From Chloroflexota bacterium (GTDB lineage: Bacteria; Chloroflexota; UBA11872), in the NCBI GenBank assembly GCA_026708035.1, contig JAPOVQ010000035.1:232058-296057 (forward strand): DNA of 64,000 bases. The letters run 5' to 3'. Position numbers and translations under genes: made by a program. Shown piece after piece: positions 32,604 through 41,011 of the stretch (the stretch's first letter is position 1; every line of letters begins with the position of its first letter). Below the pieces are notes generated by a model that had not been told where the DNA came from, ran no database searches, and worked only from the letters and a program-made list of their open reading frames with translations.

Positions 32604-33623
32604 CTATCCCGGCTTCCGGGCGTGGACCAGGTACATCGGCGTGAAGATGCCCAGCCGGCCCGCCTCAACCATGGCCGTCGCGCAGAGGTTCAGCGTCGCT
32701 GCGACGCGAGTCGTGCCCTTCGGCGCAATGCGCAGCGCCTCGAGCGCTCTAACGGAATTGTGCGTGACCCAGCGGCCGAGCCTCGAACTGCGAAAGGCGG
32801 CCAGCGAAATCCCCGAACCCACTAGCGGTTCAAACCAGGGGATTGACGGACCGGGTTGCAAGGCAAGATCCCTCGCTTCCAAGACTTCGAAGCCCACCGA
32901 TCGAAGCGCGTTATCAACGGTTGGCATGTCGTCGATGACGGGCAACCCGCCTCCCAACTGCATGTCATTCTTGAGCTTGACGTGCAGAGGGTCCTGCGCA
33001 TCGAATCGATCGGTCACGCAGTACTCGTAGGCAGCGAATTCGGCACCCGGCTTCAGCAGGCGAAACACCTCGGCATAGATGCTGACTTTGTCCGGGGCGC
33101 AGCACGTGGCCTCGATGGAGTACGCCGCGTCGAACGACTCGTCCGGGGCGTCGACGTCCAGGAAGTCGCAGTGCAGAAACTCGGCCAGGTGCGCCAGCCC
33201 TGCTTCATCCACCAGCTTCCGGGCGCGGTCGAGCTGATAGCCGTTGCTGTTGACGCCAATGATCTTCGCGTCGGTAAACCGGGCGATCTCGATCAGCGGA
33301 CCGCCAACGCCGCACCCGAGATCGGCGACGACCATTCCCGGACCCAGCCCCAACCGGTGCGCCAGGTAGTGCTCGTGGCGCGCCAGCGACGCCTTGAAGC
33401 TCTCGCCGGGAACGCGAGGAGCAAAGTGAAACGACCGGCCCCAGCCAAACTCAAAGAAATCCGTTACCAGGTCGTAGTAGAGATTGTTGACCGTGGCGGC
33501 GTCGCTGATCTGCGCTACATCGTGTTGGTCAAGCTTGAATCGGCGTTCGTACTCGCTCACCGTCGACGCGACACCCGAAGCGCCTTGGTTGTCCTTGAGT
33601 GATTTGGAGAGCTTGACCGCCAT
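32604..33623 (-). CDS. Sterol C24-methyltransferase-like SAM methyltransferase (ERG6/SMT family)
   Basis: 339 residues from the ATG at 33623. It matches the eukaryotic sterol methyltransferase pattern almost end to end. LYYDLVTDFFEFGWGRSFHF (residues 48-67) is the sterol-contacting region I. GESFKASLARHEHYLAHRLG and the SAM site DLGCGVGGP (101-109) follow. Then come IEATCCAP (170-177), AAYEYCVTDRFD and IPWFEPLVG, and the C-terminus LFTPMxLxxARKP pattern is kept (GIFTPMYLVHARKPG). These enzymes move a methyl group from SAM to carbon 24 of the sterol side chain. No other sterol gene is nearby, so it could act on imported or elsewhere-made sterols. Codon use matches the chromosome. Confidence 0.9.
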   Translation of the reverse strand: MAVKLSKSLKDNQGASGVASTVSEYERRFKLDQHDVAQISDAATVNNLYYDLVTDFFEFGWGRSFHFAPRVPGESFKASLARHEHYLAHRLGLGPGMVVADLGCGVGGPLIEIARFTDAKIIGVNSNGYQLDRARKLVDEAGLAHLAEFLHCDFLDVDAPDESFDAAYSIEATCCAPDKVSIYAEVFRLLKPGAEFAAYEYCVTDRFDAQDPLHVKLKNDMQLGGGLPVIDDMPTVDNALRSVGFEVLEARDLALQPGPSIPWFEPLVGSGISLAAFRSSRLGRWVTHNSVRALEALRIAPKGTTRVAATLNLCATAMVEAGRLGIFTPMYLVHARKPG

Positions 33624-33930
33624 CAGAACGCCCCGGCCCGCCCCTTGGCGGATTCGAGCCGAATCAACCTACGGATGGTCCGTCACAGTGTCAATCGTCG
33701 GTCCAGTTTCAGCACAGCGGCCAGGGCCGTTCGAATCCGGCGCCAGATCGAACGCCGTTGCTCCGCGAATCGAGGTCCGCGGGGATCGCACGTGCGCCGC
33801 TCAGCACCAGGATTCGTCATCCCGCTTTGGAATCCGCACGGCTTCTTCGACCTGAGAAGAGTGCGAGTGCAGGGCGCGTGCGCAAGAAGGTGACGCCATG
33901 CTCTCGAAGACCTGGGCCCACCGGGCACGA
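33624..33930. other. Gene-free gap
   Basis: I see no family-like coding sequence here. A remnant of the CATTCC repeat (TTCGTCATCCCGCTTTGGAA, ~33,816) is the only recognisable element. Confidence 0.5.
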
Positions 33931-34221
33931 CTACCTTGCCGAACTGGCCGTCCTGTGAACGTGCTCGCGGAGCGCCCCATTGATGTCAGTCTGGTACCCG
34001 CGACCGTCGCGAGCATGAGCTTTGAACCACGCAATGATGTCCGCGTCGAGCCTCAGCGTGATCTGCTGCTTCACCGGCCGGTAGAAGACCCCGCGTCTTG
34101 AGTCGGACCAGCCGAGGATCTCCGGGGCTTCGGTGGTGTCGATCTCGGCATCCGACATAGTCTCCAATGTCCGAATCTGCTCCTGAACGTCGGGCGGCAG
34201 CTCAGGCGTGTCCTTCTTCAT
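33931..34221 (-). CDS. brnA: BrnA-like antitoxin (ribbon-helix-helix)
   Basis: 96 residues from the ATG at 34221, which overlaps the toxin reading frame by 20 bases. The C-terminal pattern is that of BrnA/DUF4415: GVFYRPVKQQITLRLDADII then AWFKAHARDGRGYQTDINGA and LREHV. This ribbon-helix-helix protein normally binds and silences BrnT and represses their shared promoter. It looks intact, although its toxin partner is frameshifted. Confidence 0.88.
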   Translation of the reverse strand: MKKDTPELPPDVQEQIRTLETMSDAEIDTTEAPEILGWSDSRRGVFYRPVKQQITLRLDADIIAWFKAHARDGRGYQTDINGALREHVHRTASSAR

Positions 34222-34493
34222 AGGCCTCCCTTTCATTTCTCGTCGCCTTACGCGCGGAGATGATGCGCCCGATCGATTCGCCGGTTGCGGTGTCGACTTC
34301 GGGCCACGTGTGGACCACCATCACGACTTGCGTGCCAACCATGCCGATGGTTCGCCACCGTTGCTCACCTGGAAATGGATCGTCTCGCGTTGCGGACATT
34401 GGATCGTCAAACACGAAGGCGGCAGCCTCGAAACCGAGGCCGTTGCGCTCGAAGATTCGCCCGGTTCTTTGACTGATCCCATGTCCAACGCAA
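34202..34493 (-). pseudogene. brnT: BrnT-like toxin with a one-base frameshift
   Basis: From a TTG at 34493 the frame reads RWTWDQSKNRANLR, the N-terminal BrnT signature. One extra base at about 34448 then shifts it. The next frame continues RNGLGFEAAAFVFDDP and ends RIISARKATRNEREAYEEGH, the standard BrnT C-terminus. Removing one base restores a 96-residue protein of normal length. BrnT is a RelE-like ribonuclease. Either the toxin is dead or the base is a sequencing error. Confidence 0.85.
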
Positions 34494-34876
34494 GCGCAGT
34501 CACCCTACCTCACACTACGGTATTGTAGTTACCAAAGCGTCGTGACGTAAACACTTGGCAACTGGTCGCTCTGACTCCATCATTCCCACGGAGGCGGAAG
34601 TCTAGCGGGAATCGAACCTGCTCGTTGGCACGTAGGGGCGGTTCGCGAACCGCCCGCTCCTCACCGGTCAAGGGTCTCCGAAGGCAGCGATCCGCTCCCG
34701 CACATCGAGCGACGAATGGGGAATCCCGCGATCAATCGCTCGGCGATCCCGAATCGCAAGCGCCGGTGACTCTGCCGGCGCGGTGGCGGCGTGCTGGGCG
34801 GAGTCGCCAGCCTTGACCCGGCCATGTGCTTCCATAGCGGGTGCGCCGGTGAGCGCACGTGTGAAATGGTGACGCC
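34494..34876. repeat. Intergenic gap with a 20-bp perfect palindrome
   Basis: GGGCGGTTCGCGAACCGCCC at 34636-34655 is a perfect palindrome within the GTAGGGGCG repeat family. A worn CATTCC repeat (CATCATTCCCACGGAGGCGG) lies at ~34,578. No gene is apparent before the ATG at 34877. Confidence 0.75.
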
Positions 34877-36550
34877 ATGCCCTCGATGACCGGGTCCCGC
34901 TTCATCGCCGAGACGCTGCACGGCTACGGCGTCACCGCCGTCTACTTCGTCCCCGGCATCCTGCAGCAGACCCTGGTGGACATGGAACCGCTGGGCATCC
35001 GGCGGATCATGTGCCACACCGAGAAGGCCGCCGCTTACATGGCCGATGGCTACGCCCGCGCCGCGCGCCGGCCCGGCGTGGCCTTTGCGCAGTCGGTCGG
35101 CGCCGCCAACCTGGCGGCGGGCTTGCAGGATGCGTATCTGGCCCGATCGCCCGTTGTCGCCCTCACCGGTCGCTGGATGCCGGAATATCGCTACCGCCAC
35201 GCCTACCAGGAAATCGATCACTGGCCGCTCTTCCAGCCCGTCACCAAGTTCAGCGCCTTGGTGGATGGCGCCGCCCAGCTGCCATTGCTGCTGCGCCAGG
35301 CGTTCCGCGAGGCCGTTTCCGGCTCACCCGCGCCCGTGCATCTGGACCTTCTCGGCATCGCCGCCGAGCTGATCGAAGAGGACGAGGTAGACGCCGAGGT
35401 GATCGTCGACTCGTCGTTCACCGCCTACCCCGCATTCCGACCGCTTCCCGACGACCGCCAGATCCACGCCACGGCGGCTCTGCTCAGCCAAGCCCAGCGT
35501 CCGGTCCTTCTGGCCGGCGGCGGCGTCACCGCGTCGCAGGCCGGGCCGGAGATCACCGCGCTGGCCGAGAAGCTCTCGATACCGGTCGTCTCATCGCTCA
35601 ACGGCAAGGGTTCCATCCCCGAGGATCATCCGCTGTCCGTTGGCGTGCTCGGCACCTACTCGCGCTCCTGCGCCAACCAGGTGGCCTACGAAGCCGACCT
35701 GGTGCTGATCGTCGGCAGCCAGACCGGCGGACAGGCCACCCACTTCTGGCGCGTGCCAAAACCGGGCGTCCCGACGATTCAGATCAACGTCGATCCCGCC
35801 GAGCTTGGCCGCAACTACCCCAGCCAGGTTGACGTCTTGGCCGACGCCAAGCTCGCGCTGCAACGGCTCATCGACGTCATCGAGCCCGGCCCGGCGGAGA
35901 CAGACTGGTCGCGCCGCGCCCAACGACTCGTGACCGAGTGGCGCGCCGAATTCCAGCCGCACCGCGACTCCGACGCCTCCCCGATCCGGCCCGAGCGCCT
36001 CTGCCGCGAGGTCCAGGACATCCTCCCCACCGACGCAATTCTCGTCTCCGACACCGGGCACGCCGGTATCTGGACCGGCGCCATGATCGACCTCACGCAC
36101 CGCACCCAGAGCTACCTGCGCTGCGCCGGATCGCTCGGCTGGGGACTCCCGGCGGCCATGGGCGCCAAGTGCGCCGTGCCCGACCGGCCCGTGATCTGCT
36201 TCACCGGCGACGGCGGCGTCTGGTACCACCTCGCCGAGCTGGAAACCGCCGTCCGCTGCAACATCAACACCGTCACCGTCATCAACAACAACCGCTCCCT
36301 CAACCAGGGCAAAGCCGCGATCGACGACCTCTACGCCGGACGCGACGGCAACCCCGACGAGCTATGGGTGTTCGAAGACATCGACTTCACCAAGATCGCC
36401 GAAGCCATGGGCTGCTTCGCCATCCGCGTCACTCGCGCGGAAGACCTGCCCAACGCCCTCGCCACCGCCCTCGACGCCAATCGCCCCGCCGTCGTCGACG
36501 TGGTCACCGACATCAACGTCGCTGCGCCGTTGCCGTTCGTCCCGGACTAG
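34877..36550 (+). CDS. Thiamine-diphosphate-dependent enzyme, acetolactate-synthase-like
   Basis: 557 residues from the ATG at 34877. The three-domain layout is complete. The PYR domain has the catalytic Glu49 in CHTEKAAAYMADGYAR. The central domain has RPVLLAGGGVTASQAGPEI and TIQINVDPAELGRNYPSQVD. The PP domain has the ThDP/Mg motif GDGG at ~443 followed by VINNNRSLNQGK. Relatives include acetolactate synthase, glyoxylate carboligase and sulfoacetaldehyde acetyltransferase. No regulatory small subunit or other branched-chain gene adjoins it, so a catabolic decarboxylase or carboligase is as likely as IlvB. Confidence 0.87.
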   Translation: MPSMTGSRFIAETLHGYGVTAVYFVPGILQQTLVDMEPLGIRRIMCHTEKAAAYMADGYARAARRPGVAFAQSVGAANLAAGLQDAYLARSPVVALTGRWMPEYRYRHAYQEIDHWPLFQPVTKFSALVDGAAQLPLLLRQAFREAVSGSPAPVHLDLLGIAAELIEEDEVDAEVIVDSSFTAYPAFRPLPDDRQIHATAALLSQAQRPVLLAGGGVTASQAGPEITALAEKLSIPVVSSLNGKGSIPEDHPLSVGVLGTYSRSCANQVAYEADLVLIVGSQTGGQATHFWRVPKPGVPTIQINVDPAELGRNYPSQVDVLADAKLALQRLIDVIEPGPAETDWSRRAQRLVTEWRAEFQPHRDSDASPIRPERLCREVQDILPTDAILVSDTGHAGIWTGAMIDLTHRTQSYLRCAGSLGWGLPAAMGAKCAVPDRPVICFTGDGGVWYHLAELETAVRCNINTVTVINNNRSLNQGKAAIDDLYAGRDGNPDELWVFEDIDFTKIAEAMGCFAIRVTRAEDLPNALATALDANRPAVVDVVTDINVAAPLPFVPD

Positions 36551-36954
36551 CGAAACTGAGGCCTCTACGAGTGGCGCAATCTGCCGTATACGCGGAATTC
36601 GCACACTCGACTCAGTTAAGCGGCATTCGCTCGAGGCACCGATTCGCCCGCCGTGAGATTGGGACCACCGAAACCCAAGAGAACGCCCAAATCACACGCG
36701 CACCGCGACAATAGTCGCCAACAGCCGTAGCCAGCCTCGAGATCGAACGCAATTGAGGACGGTTGCCCGCAAGATTCTCACCCCAACCCTCTACCAGAGG
36801 GGATCTTTGCGTAAACGCTCCGTCATTCCCGCGAAGAGCCTGCTCTGTACTTGATTCGGGGCGGGAAGCTAGCGGCCGCGCAATCTGCTAACCCATGCGT
36901 AGGGGCGACGCATGCGTCGCCCCTACATCTCTATTCAAAGGTCCCAATAGTGAG
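36551..36954. repeat. Gene-free gap with a 28-bp perfect palindrome
   Basis: GTAGGGGCGACGCATGCGTC followed by GCCCCTAC (36899-36926) is a perfect 28-bp palindrome of the GTAGGGGCG family. Pieces of the other two families (CACCCCAACCCTCTACCAGA, ~36,780; CGTCATTCCCGCGAAGAGCC, ~36,822) precede it. Confidence 0.8.
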
Positions 36955-37116
36955 AGGAAGAAGGACGACGGCCCGCTTCGAAGTGAAGGGCCCGGTCAAC
37001 GCGACCCGCTACCTAAGCGTTTGGTAGGTAGAATCGTACTGGTGCGCGTGCTAACGTCCCGCTGCTGCGGAATGTTGAGCCGCGCGGGCTGCCGACGACG
37101 ACTGGGCGATCGCGAG
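36955..37116 (+). promoter_or_regulatory. Conserved leader, array copy 1
   Basis: This segment is conserved before all four paralogues. It has a hairpin region GCCCGCTTCGAAGTGAAGGG and then an inverted repeat CTACC...GGTAG (37009-37031) around a near-palindromic AAGCGTTTGG core. The rest, up to the chosen ATG, is also conserved. It may be an operator or a structured 5' leader. Confidence 0.6.
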
Positions 37117-38067
37117 ATGGACAGGACGAAGCGACAAGCGGCCATGGCGTGGTTGCGGCGTCGAGTGTCCCTGCCCGCCAACCCACTGGTCCGCCACCAC
37201 CATCCCATCTGGCGCCGCGGCTGGGCCCGCCAAAGATCCCTCGCGGCCGCCGGCGCGTTTCTCCTTGGCGTCACGCTGCTCGGCCACGTCAGCCCGGCGC
37301 AGGCGTCCGGGATCAGCATCCGCCTCTTGGGCCTGGCGACACGGGGCACAATTTCGATTTGGGACGGGGCCAGTATCGACCTGTCCAACCTGGATGCTCA
37401 CCAGACCTACGAGGTCGTGGTGACCACCAGCGACCCCACCATCGTGGGGATCGGCGACTGTTTGGGCGCATCGGAATGGCACACGTTCACGGGATCAACG
37501 TTCCGCAGCCTATGGTTCGCCATTCGCGCCTGCACGCCGGGACAGGCGACGGTCACGGTCCAGGTATTCCTGGCCGGGGCCAACAGCGCCGCGGCCAGCG
37601 TGAGCCAACATGTGACCGCGTTACCTATGCCCAGCGTGGTGCCGCACCAGCGGGCGGCGGCCGAGCGGGCGGTGGCCGAGCTGGCGGATGTCAAGCCGCC
37701 CAACCAGCACGTGCGCAATTTCCTCGCCGGGGGAATCGTGGTGCAGCGGCCGTTCCCCCCGCGTCTGTCCGGCTACGTAAGCGCCGCGACCGCGACGGCG
37801 ACCATAGTGAACTGGGCGACGTGGTGGGCGTCGCCTCCCACGGGCGGCGTGGACATCATCGGCTTCCAGATCCGGTATTGGCCGAATGACGAGCCATCCC
37901 GAGTTACATCGGCAGCGATCGCCAACCCGTATGTCTGGCAATACAGGCTCACTGGGCTTGCGGCGAACACGTGGTACACGATCAATATGCGCGCCTGCAC
38001 CAACCAAGAGGACTGCACGGCAGCCGAGTGGTCATACGACTACCAATTCAAGACGCCGCCGGGCTAA
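37117..38067 (+). CDS. Secreted Ig-like/FN3 two-domain protein, array copy 1
   Basis: 316 residues from the ATG at 37117, a start conserved in all four copies. It has a long basic N-region (RRRVSLPANPLVRHHHPIWR), a hydrophobic core (AAAGAFLLGVTLLGHVS) and a signal-peptidase-like site PAQA-SG. Domain 1 is beta-rich (LSNLDAHQTYEVVVTTSDPT, with Cys in GIGDC and IRAC). A helical linker (HQRAAAERAVAELADVKPPN) leads to RNFLAGGIVVQRPFPP. Domain 2 is FN3-like (WASPPTGGVDIIGFQIRYW to YTINMRACTNQEDCTAAEW) with two more conserved Cys. I infer an extracellular binding or surface protein; the family is unknown to me. It is the same length as copy 4. Confidence 0.78.
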   Translation: MDRTKRQAAMAWLRRRVSLPANPLVRHHHPIWRRGWARQRSLAAAGAFLLGVTLLGHVSPAQASGISIRLLGLATRGTISIWDGASIDLSNLDAHQTYEVVVTTSDPTIVGIGDCLGASEWHTFTGSTFRSLWFAIRACTPGQATVTVQVFLAGANSAAASVSQHVTALPMPSVVPHQRAAAERAVAELADVKPPNQHVRNFLAGGIVVQRPFPPRLSGYVSAATATATIVNWATWWASPPTGGVDIIGFQIRYWPNDEPSRVTSAAIANPYVWQYRLTGLAANTWYTINMRACTNQEDCTAAEWSYDYQFKTPPG

Positions 38068-38166
38068 GTGCAAAATCCGGAGTTGGAGGCGCGCGGGGAT
38101 CACACCATCACGTCCTCGAATGGGTGAGAGCCATGTATCCAGTCTGCACGCTCTCAGAGGGGGAGC

Positions 38167-38325
38167 GGGAAGAACGACGGCCCGCTTCGGAGTGAAGGGC
38201 ACGATCAGCGTGACTCGCTACCTAAACGTTTGGTCGGTAGCTACGTACTAGCGTGCGTGCTAACGTCCCGATGTGCCGGGATGTTGGGCCGCGCGGGCTG
38301 CCGGCGACGACAGGACGTTCGCGAG
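38167..38325 (+). promoter_or_regulatory. Conserved leader, array copy 2
   Basis: Repeats the leader of copy 1. The inverted repeat is perfect here, GCTACC (38217-38222) with GGTAGC (38236-38241), around TAAACGTTTGGTC. The preceding hairpin is GCCCGCTTCGGAGTGAAGGG. Confidence 0.6.
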
Positions 38326-39309
38326 ATGCGCAGGACGAAGCGACACGCGGCCGTGGGTTGGTTGCGGCGTCATGTGCCCCGGCCCGCCCACCCACCGATG
38401 CGCCACCACCTAACCATCCGGCGCCGCGGTTGGGCCCGCCGGATCGCCCTCGGGTCGGCTGGCGCCTTTCTCCTTAGCGTCGCGCTGCTTGCTCACGTCA
38501 GCCCGGTGCAGGCGTACGGCTACAGCACCCAGATCCAGGATCCGCAAAGCGGGATCATCATCCACCTCTGGGACCTGGTGCCAGATATCGCAATTGCGCA
38601 CGGGGACGGGGGCAATATCGACCTGGGAAACCTGGATCCTCACCAGACCTATGAGGTCATGGTGTCCACCAGCAACCCCTCGATCGTGGGGATCGGTGAT
38701 TGTTTAGGAGCATCGAGATGGACCACGTTCAGGGGATCACCGTCACGCAGCTTGTGGTTCGCCATTCGCGGCTGCGCGCAGGGCCAGGTGACGGTCACGA
38801 TCGAGGTGTTCCCGGCCGGGGTCGACAGCCCCGCGGCCAGGCTGGTCTACCCTGTGACCGCGTTTCACATCCCCAGCGTGGTGCCGCACCAGCGGGCGGC
38901 GCTCGAGCGGGCGTATGCCTCGCTGGCGGACGTCGAGCCGGTCAACCAAAACGTGCGGAATTTCCTCGCCGGGGGAATTGTGGTGCAGCGGCCGTTCCGG
39001 CCAAATCTGACCGGCTTCCGAAAAAGCGCGACCGCGACAGCGACCATAGTGAGCTGGCATACCTGGTGGGCGTCGGCTCCCACGGGCGGCGTGGATATCA
39101 TCGGCTACCAAATGCGCTACTGGCCGGATCATGATCCGTCCAGAATTTCGACGGTGGAAATAACCGACGGGAGTGTCTGGCAGTACAGGATCACCGGGCT
39201 TGTGGCGAACACGTCGTACAAAATCAATATGCGCGCCTGCACTAACCAGGAGGACTGCACGGCAGCCGAGCAGACAGGCGACTACGAATTCAGGACGCCG
39301 CCGGGCTAG
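38326..39309 (+). CDS. Secreted Ig-like/FN3 two-domain protein, array copy 2
   Basis: 327 residues from the ATG at 38326. It has the same plan as copy 1: basic N-region, hydrophobic signal (GSAGAFLLSVALLAHVSPVQ then AYG), Ig-like domain, helical linker and FN3-like domain. It carries an 11-residue insertion after the signal peptide (YSTQIQDPQSGIIIHLWDLV region) that only copy 3 shares. The four Cys are kept (GIGDC, IRGC, MRAC, EDC). Copies 2 and 3 are the closest pair. Short-scale divergence is mostly in loops. Confidence 0.78.
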   Translation: MRRTKRHAAVGWLRRHVPRPAHPPMRHHLTIRRRGWARRIALGSAGAFLLSVALLAHVSPVQAYGYSTQIQDPQSGIIIHLWDLVPDIAIAHGDGGNIDLGNLDPHQTYEVMVSTSNPSIVGIGDCLGASRWTTFRGSPSRSLWFAIRGCAQGQVTVTIEVFPAGVDSPAARLVYPVTAFHIPSVVPHQRAALERAYASLADVEPVNQNVRNFLAGGIVVQRPFRPNLTGFRKSATATATIVSWHTWWASAPTGGVDIIGYQMRYWPDHDPSRISTVEITDGSVWQYRITGLVANTSYKINMRACTNQEDCTAAEQTGDYEFRTPPG

Positions 39310-39495
39310 GTGCGCTGTCTGAAGTCTGAGGAGCGCGAGGACCACACCACCACCTTGGCCTCCGGGTGCTCGGCCAGCGCCACGAATTCGGCCCGCAAAT
39401 CAATTAGCTGTCTCCCCGCAAACGGCCCATCCTGGTCCTCCGCCGACACGGCTTGATGTGTAAACCATGTCTCCGGTCTGCACACTCCCAGAGAG
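39310..39495 (-). other. Conserved antisense small reading frame in spacer 2/3
   Basis: On the minus strand the spacer reads WFTHQAVSAEDQDGPFAGRQ then LIDLRAEFVALAEHPEAKVV and VWS. The same frame recurs in the 3/4 spacer with mostly conservative changes. There is no clear start or ribosome site in this copy. It may be a remnant of a gene duplicated along with the array unit. Confidence 0.4.
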
Positions 39496-39654
39496 AGTAA
39501 GGACGACGGCCCGCTTCGGAGTGAAGGCCACGATCAGCGTGACTCGCTACCTCAACGTTTGGTCGGTAGCTACGTACTAGCGTGCGTGCTAACGTCCCGC
39601 TGTGCCGGGATGTTGGGCCGCGCGGGCTGCCGGCGACGAGAGGGCGATCGCGAG
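39496..39654 (+). promoter_or_regulatory. Conserved leader, array copy 3
   Basis: The same two structures are present: the GCCCGCTTCGGAGTGAAGGC hairpin and the perfect GCTACC/GGTAGC inverted repeat (39546-39570), here around TCAACGTTTGGTC. Confidence 0.6.
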
Positions 39655-40638
39655 ATGGGTAGGGCGAAGCGACACGCGGCCATGGCGTGGCTGCGGCGTC
39701 TTGTGCCCCTGCCCGCAAATCCACCGGTCCGCCGCCACCATCCCATCCAGCGCCGCGGCTGGGCCCGCCGGATGACCCTCACGGCGGCCGGCGCGTTTCT
39801 CCTGAGCGTCGCGCTGCTCGCCCACGTCAGACCAGTGCAGGCGTACGCCTACAGCACCCAGATCCAGGATCCGGAGAGCGGGATCATCATCCATCTCTGG
39901 GACCTGGTGCCTCGGATCGAAGTCACGATCTGGGACGGAGGCACTATCGACCTGGGAAACCTGGATCCTCACCAGACCTACGAGGTCCTGGTGTCCACCA
40001 GCAACCCCTCGATCGTGGGGATCGGTGATTGTCTGGGAGTATCGGAATGGACCACGTTCACGGGATCACCGTCACGCGGCCTGCGTTTCGGCATTCGCGG
40101 CTGCGCGGCGGGCCAGGTTACAGTCACGATCCAGGTGTTCCTGGCCGGGGTCAACAGCCCCGCGGCCAGCCTGGTCTATCATGTGACCGCGTTTCACATC
40201 CCCAGCGTGGTGCCGCACCAGCAGGCGGCGCTCGATCGGGCGTATGCCTCGCTGGCAGAGGTCGAGCCGGTCAACCAGAACGTGCGCAATTTCCTCGCCG
40301 GGGGAATCGTGGTGCAGCGGCCGTTCCCGCCGATTATGTTGGGCTACAGACGCGCCGCGACCACGACCTCGACCCTAGTGAACTGGGCGACCTGGTGGGC
40401 GTCGGCCCCCACGGGCGGCGTGGACATCATCGGCTTCCAGATGCGGTACTGGCCGAATCATGAGCCGTCCAGAATTACGACGGTGGAGATCACCAACGGG
40501 TATGCCTGGCAGCACAGGATCACTGGGCTTGCGGCGAACACGTGGTACACGATCAATATGCGCGCCTGCACCAACCAAGAGGACTGCACGGCAGCCGAGT
40601 GGTCATACGACGGCGAGTTCAAGACGCCGCCGGGCTAG
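39655..40638 (+). CDS. Secreted Ig-like/FN3 two-domain protein, array copy 3
   Basis: 327 residues from the ATG at 39655, the same length as copy 2. The signal peptide is AAGAFLLSVALLAHVRPVQA-YA. It keeps the insertion (YSTQIQDPESGIIIHLWDLV), the PHQQAALDRAYASLAEVEPV linker, RNFLAGGIVVQRPFPPIMLG and the FN3 end YTINMRACTNQEDCTAAEWS. All four Cys are present. No catalytic motif is visible. Downstream lies another copy of the small antisense reading frame. Confidence 0.78.
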   Translation: MGRAKRHAAMAWLRRLVPLPANPPVRRHHPIQRRGWARRMTLTAAGAFLLSVALLAHVRPVQAYAYSTQIQDPESGIIIHLWDLVPRIEVTIWDGGTIDLGNLDPHQTYEVLVSTSNPSIVGIGDCLGVSEWTTFTGSPSRGLRFGIRGCAAGQVTVTIQVFLAGVNSPAASLVYHVTAFHIPSVVPHQQAALDRAYASLAEVEPVNQNVRNFLAGGIVVQRPFPPIMLGYRRAATTTSTLVNWATWWASAPTGGVDIIGFQMRYWPNHEPSRITTVEITNGYAWQHRITGLAANTWYTINMRACTNQEDCTAAEWSYDGEFKTPPG

Positions 40639-40855
40639 GTGCGCCGTCGGGAGTTTGAGCAACGCCGGGACCACACGATCACCTTGGCCTCCGGGTCCTG
40701 GGCCAGCGCCACAAACTCGGCCCGCAAATCAATCACCTGTCGCTCCGCAAATGGCCCATCCTGGTCCTCCGTCGACACGGCTTGATGTGTAAACCATGTT
40801 CCCGAACGGGTGTAAACCATGTCTCCGGTCTGCACACTCCCAGAGTCAGAGAGAG
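40639..40855 (-). other. Conserved antisense small reading frame in spacer 3/4
   Basis: A minus-strand frame reads MVYTRSGTWFTHQAVSTEDQ then DGPFAERQVIDLRAEFVALA and QDPEAKVIVWSR. It parallels the 2/3 spacer. A short direct repeat (TGTAAACCATGT, twice within 30 bases at ~40,790-40,822) lies at its 5' end. It could be a ~60-residue protein or a gene remnant. Confidence 0.42.
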
Positions 40856-41011
40856 AAGGACGGCGGCCCACTTCGGAGTGAAGGGCACGGTCAACGCGAC
40901 CCGCTACCTAAGCGTTTGGTCGGTAGAATAGTACTAGTGCGCGTGCTAGCGTCCCGCTGTTACGGGATGTGGGGCCGGACGGGCTGCCGGCGACGACAGG
41001 ACGATCGCGAG
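40856..41011 (+). promoter_or_regulatory. Conserved leader, array copy 4
   Basis: Has the conserved leader with CTACC (40904-40908) and GGTAG (40922-40926) around TAAGCGTTTGGTC. The arms are one pair shorter than in copies 2 and 3. Confidence 0.58.

Noticed and set aside
34877..36550. Naming the ThDP enzyme as acetolactate synthase (ilvB)
   Set aside because: No small subunit or other branched-chain gene is nearby, and several ThDP families share the same motifs.
36899..36926. 28-bp perfect palindrome as a terminator or phage operator
   Set aside because: It belongs to a repeat family seen in other gaps, with no U-tract and no adjacent gene end, so it is listed only as a repeat.
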